From Rhodospirillales bacterium (GTDB lineage Bacteria > Pseudomonadota > Alphaproteobacteria > UBA8366 > JADFVY01), in contig JAHELM010000073.1 in NCBI GenBank assembly GCA_024644185.1, positions 1 to 8,556 of the forward strand: DNA of 8,556 nucleotides, written 5' to 3'. Both the position numbers and the translations under genes were made by a program. Each line of letters starts with the position of its first letter. Position 1 is the stretch's first letter. Shown here piece by piece: positions 6,377 to 8,556 of this stretch. A model generated the notes under the pieces. The model was not told the DNA's origin, did not search any database, and worked only from the letters and a program-made list of their open reading frames with translations.

Positions 6377-7253
6377 CGGATGGCCGGTTGAGCATCCGGT
6401 CCATCTCTTCGATGCGTGCCTTGACCGAGGGCCAAAGCTTTTCGCTGACCCGCGAGATCAGCGCCTCTGAAATCACGAACATGGCCGCCGACGAATCCCA
6501 GCTCGACGGGGCGGTGACGCGGGCGCTCAACACGTGTCGCGCGACGCCGCTGACCGGCGAGAGCCACTGGTCGGTGAACAGCACCACGGTGGCGCCGCGG
6601 CGGGCCGATTCCTCGGCGAATCGGATGACATCGCTCTGATAGCGGCGGATATCGAACACCAGAACCACGTGCCTGCGCCCGGTGTCGAGCAGATGGTTGC
6701 GCCAGCCGCTTTGCGGCCCGTTGATCAGATTCACGCTCGGACGCAGCGTGTGCAGATGCTGATAGAGATAGCTGGCCACCGAACTGGAAAACCGGCCACC
6801 GATAAGATTTACCGGCTTGCGGTCGTCGGTCAGCAGATCGACGACCGCGTCGAACTCGCTGGCATGGATCGCCTCCAGGGTCTGCCGGATGTTGTCGATG
6901 ACGGCTTCGCCGAACTGGTTCAGGAAATTCTTCTTGCGCGGCTGGCCGTCGCCTTCCGACGGCGGTTGCCGGGTCAGCGGCGACTCGAGCTGGGCTTGCA
7001 GTTCGTCGCGCAGTACGCGCTGAAACTCGGCGTAGCCGGAAAAGCCCAGCTTGGCGATCAACCGCAGGATCGTCGGGCCGCTGACCCCGGCACGGTCGGC
7101 AAAGCGGGCAACGGTTTCCAGCCCGGCGATCGGATAATTGGCCAGCAGGGTCTGCGCCGGCTTGCGTTCGGTCGGCGTCAACCTGTCGAAATGCAGCCGG
7201 ATCTCCTCGGCTACCGATTTTCGCGGCCTGTTCGTTTCGCTGTTTCGCGCCAT
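6360..7253 (-). CDS. MurR/RpiR-family transcriptional regulator (HTH plus SIS)
   Basis: A 297-residue DNA-binding regulator. The N-terminal HTH_6 domain (about 15-90) includes LTPTERKPAQTLLANYP (25-41) and the recognition region ETVARFADRAGVSGPTILRLIAKLGFSGYAEFQR (46-79). The C-terminal SIS domain (about 125-270) has IGGRFSSSVASYLYQHL (151-167), VVLVFDIRRYQSDVIRFA (196-213) and TVVLFTDQWLSPVSGVA (222-238). SIS domains usually bind phosphosugars, but RpiR proteins next to amino-acid or amine genes may sense other ligands. The ATG at 7253 matches the family length (about 280-300); the frame continues upstream to a TTG at 7352 with no family-like sequence, and no strong ribosome site is seen. 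It is divergent from the amidohydrolase-synthetase operon, across a 193-base region holding likely promoters and an operator, so it probably controls that operon and itself. Confidence 0.92.
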   Translation of the reverse strand: MARNSETNRPRKSVAEEIRLHFDRLTPTERKPAQTLLANYPIAGLETVARFADRAGVSGPTILRLIAKLGFSGYAEFQRVLRDELQAQLESPLTRQPPSEGDGQPRKKNFLNQFGEAVIDNIRQTLEAIHASEFDAVVDLLTDDRKPVNLIGGRFSSSVASYLYQHLHTLRPSVNLINGPQSGWRNHLLDTGRRHVVLVFDIRRYQSDVIRFAEESARRGATVVLFTDQWLSPVSGVARHVLSARVTAPSSWDSSAAMFVISEALISRVSEKLWPSVKARIEEMDRMLNRPSGAERN

Positions 7254-7321
7254 TGGGTCCGGTTGGTGGTCATGCGGAAAACCGGAAAGACTCTCGCCCG
7301 AAAGTCGAAGGGACCGCAAGC

Positions 7322-7349
7322 ATAATAACGTATGTTTCAGAATTGACAG
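7322..7349 (-). promoter_or_regulatory. Predicted sigma70-type promoter for the RpiR-family gene
   Basis: On the minus strand, CTGTCA (7349-7344) is followed after 16 bases by TATTAT (7327-7322), matching the -35 consensus at 4 of 6 and the -10 consensus at 5 of 6. It lies in a clearly AT-rich patch in otherwise GC-rich DNA, about 70 bases upstream of the regulator ATG. Its -35 lies on top of the opposing promoter's -35. Confidence 0.45.
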
Positions 7350-7370
7350 CAAACGGCATTCTTGTAATAA
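7343..7370 (+). promoter_or_regulatory. Predicted sigma70-type promoter for the amidohydrolase operon
   Basis: A perfect TTGACA at 7343-7348 is followed after 16 bases by TAATAA at 7365-7370, a moderate -10. It would start transcription near 7377, leaving a leader of about 70 bases before the amidohydrolase ATG at 7447. It overlaps both the opposing promoter and the palindrome at 7362-7379. Confidence 0.5.
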
Positions 7371-7379
7371 ACACTACAA
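7362..7379. promoter_or_regulatory. Candidate RpiR-family operator palindrome
   Basis: TTGTAATAAACACTACAA is an 18-bp imperfect palindrome: five outer pairs (TTGTA/TACAA) match, the sixth does not, the seventh does. It covers the predicted -10 of the plus-strand promoter, where a bound repressor would block RNA polymerase. From memory, the RpiR-family regulator HexR binds TGTA-(R)T-AT-rich-A(Y)-TACA palindromes, and this site has the same arms with one extra central base. Assignment to the adjacent regulator is inference. Confidence 0.45.
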
Positions 7380-7446
7380 CGCGGCCGACCGAATTCAACC
7401 CTGTGGAACAGGATGGCGGACGCCGACGAGGAAACAGGGGCCAAGG

Positions 7447-8286
7447 ATGCGTACGCCGTCCTATCGTTTGCTGGAACCGGACGAGCCGCCGGCCGTGGAT
7501 TTGCGGCGGCCCTACGGAACGTCCGCCGTCTTTCTGACCTGCGATCACGCCGGCCGGTCGATGCCCCGCAGACTGGGACGGCTGGGCTTGCCGGAAACCG
7601 AATTCGAGCGTCACATAGCTTGGGATATCGGCGCGGCGGCGGTGGCGGAACTCCTGTCCGCGCGGTTGGACGCGACGCTGGTGCTGCAACGGTATTCGCG
7701 CCTTGTCATCGACTGCAATCGCCCGCCGACCGTGCCCAGCGCCATTCCGACCATCAGCGAAACCACCGAGATTCCGGGCAACGGAAACCTGCCGGCCGAG
7801 AATGTGCTGGCGCGCGTGCGGGAAATCTTCGACCCCTATCACGACCGCATCGATGCGGAACTGACGCTGCGCCGCCGGGCCGGGCGTCCGACAGTCCTGG
7901 TGTCGGTGCACAGCTTTACGCCGGTATTCCGCGGCGAGTCGCGATCGCTGCATCTGGGATTGCTGTACAATCGGGATTCCCGCTTCGCCGGACATCTGGC
8001 GGCCGCACTGGCCGAGAGCAATCTGGTGGTTGCCCATAATCAGCCCTATGCCGTTGGCGACCTCACGGATTACACCATCCCGGTGCATGGCGAGAGGCGG
8101 GGTATTCCGCATGTCATGCTGGAAATTCGCCAGGATCTGGTCGCCGATGCGCGCGGACAGGAAGAATGGGCCGGCCGCCTGGAAGGGTTGCTGGCGGAGG
8201 CCTGGGCGCGGCTTCGGACGGAAATTCAGTCAGGTGGCGCGCATTGCGGCGATGCCATCGCAGGCAGTATGAATGGCCTGAAATAA
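7447..8286 (+). CDS. N-formylglutamate amidohydrolase-family enzyme
   Basis: A 279-residue cytoplasmic hydrolase of the FGase (N-formylglutamate amidohydrolase, HutG-type) family, zinc-dependent amidases of a carboxypeptidase-like fold. Known members release glutamate and formate from N-formylglutamate in histidine breakdown. Visible landmarks are LTCDHAGRSMP (30-40, metal-site-like DHAG), ERHIAWDIGA (54-63), QRYSRLVIDCNR (81-92), PYHDRIDAEL (130-139), LVSVHSFTPVF (151-161), and IPVHGERRGIPHVMLEIRQDL (211-231) with likely catalytic or ligand His and Glu. The ATG at 7447 is preceded by AGGGG with a 6-base spacer. The frame is open back to 7138, antisense to the regulator, which is not coding. 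No hut genes are nearby. A glutamine-synthetase-family gene starts 25 bases after its stop, so the true substrate may be another N-acyl or gamma-glutamyl amide. Confidence 0.88.
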   Translation: MRTPSYRLLEPDEPPAVDLRRPYGTSAVFLTCDHAGRSMPRRLGRLGLPETEFERHIAWDIGAAAVAELLSARLDATLVLQRYSRLVIDCNRPPTVPSAIPTISETTEIPGNGNLPAENVLARVREIFDPYHDRIDAELTLRRRAGRPTVLVSVHSFTPVFRGESRSLHLGLLYNRDSRFAGHLAAALAESNLVVAHNQPYAVGDLTDYTIPVHGERRGIPHVMLEIRQDLVADARGQEEWAGRLEGLLAEAWARLRTEIQSGGAHCGDAIAGSMNGLK

Positions 8287-8301
8287 ACATCGAAGAACAG
8301 T

Positions 8302-8306
8302 GAGGA
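8302..8306 (+). promoter_or_regulatory. Ribosome binding site GAGGA for the glutamine-synthetase-family gene
   Basis: GAGGA at 8302-8306 lies 5 bases before ATG 8312 and 14 before the alternative in-frame ATG 8321, which favours the earlier start. Confidence 0.6.
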
Positions 8307-8311
8307 CCGTT

Positions 8312-8556
8312 ATGAGAGGCATGCTGGATTTGGAGACGCTCAGGAAACTGGTCGCCTCCGGAGAGATCGATACCGTTCTCGTCTGCTTTCCCGATCTGCA
8401 GGGCAGATTGATTGGCAAGCGGGTGACCGGGCATTTCTTCATCGACTCGGCCGTCAAGGGGATGCACGCGTGCAACTACCTGCTGGCGGTCGACATCGAT
8501 ATGGAACCGGTACCTGGCTACAAGGCCGCGTCCTGGGACAAGGGCTACGGCGATTT
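8312..8556 (+). CDS. Glutamine-synthetase-family enzyme, N-terminal part (cut by window edge)
   Basis: The first 81 codons of a glutamine synthetase/gamma-glutamyl ligase family protein; the frame is open to the last base. Only the N-terminal beta-grasp domain is visible. It has IDTVLVCFPDLQGRLIGKRV (19-38), with the typical F-x-D-x-x-G-R-x-x-G-K-R pattern, then HFFIDS (41-46), HACNYLLAVDIDMEPVPGY (52-70) and SWDKGYGD (74-81). The form without the bacterial GlnA adenylylation-type start resembles the enzymes that attach glutamate to amines (gamma-glutamylputrescine, polyamine or methylamide synthetases), but ATP- and substrate-site residues lie beyond the window, so substrate cannot be told. 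The start at ATG 8312 is supported by GAGGA 5 bases upstream. It is 25 bases downstream of the amidohydrolase and almost surely in its operon. Confidence 0.88.
   Translation, partial: MRGMLDLETLRKLVASGEIDTVLVCFPDLQGRLIGKRVTGHFFIDSAVKGMHACNYLLAVDIDMEPVPGYKAASWDKGYGD

Noticed and set aside
5196..6470. Plus-strand open frame of 424 codons inside chrA
   Set aside because: Gly/Arg/Ala-rich translation in another frame of chrA and running into the convergent regulator; the ChrA frame has clear family motifs.
7138..7446. N-terminal extension of the amidohydrolase frame
   Set aside because: The open frame lies opposite the regulator and through its promoter region; the family sequence and ribosome site begin at 7447.

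Overview
The window reads like chromosomal DNA from a GC-rich alphaproteobacterium, possibly Rhodospirillales-like. This is inferred from the strong G/C bias at third codon positions, tightly packed short operons and gene families typical of that class. No species can be named from the sequence alone. There is no rRNA, tRNA, insertion sequence, phage gene or CRISPR array. Nearly everything is coding, and no gene-free stretch exceeds about 235 bases.

From left to right: (1) the 3' part of a PotC-like polyamine-type ABC permease with an unusual C-terminal tail; (2) a small stand-alone DUF6714-like gene; (3) on the minus strand, a small ABM-fold (antibiotic biosynthesis monooxygenase-like) protein followed by a CaCA-family Ca2+/Na+ antiporter; (4) on the plus strand, a Na+/phosphate cotransporter with a fused PhoU domain, followed after 50 bases by a two-domain ChrA chromate transporter; (5) on the minus strand, a MurR/RpiR-family regulator (HTH plus SIS); (6) divergent from it, an N-formylglutamate amidohydrolase-family enzyme, then the first 81 codons of a glutamine-synthetase-family enzyme that runs off the right edge.

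Two functional blocks emerge. The middle block holds three secondary transporters for inorganic ions (Ca2+/Na+, Na+/phosphate, chromate or a similar oxyanion). The right block looks like a regulated amide-nitrogen module: an RpiR regulator controlling, through an AT-rich divergent promoter, an amidohydrolase plus a gamma-glutamyl ligase-type glutamine synthetase. That promoter region is the best regulatory signal here. Its two opposed promoters appear to share one -35 box, and an 18-bp imperfect palindrome overlaps the -10 of the enzyme operon.

Other points worth a second look are the permease tail (extra membrane helix, coiled coil and an old internal duplication), a possible ATT start codon for the phosphate transporter, and a perfect 14-bp tandem repeat upstream of the antiporter. 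I see no clear evidence of a wholly new defence or mobile system.
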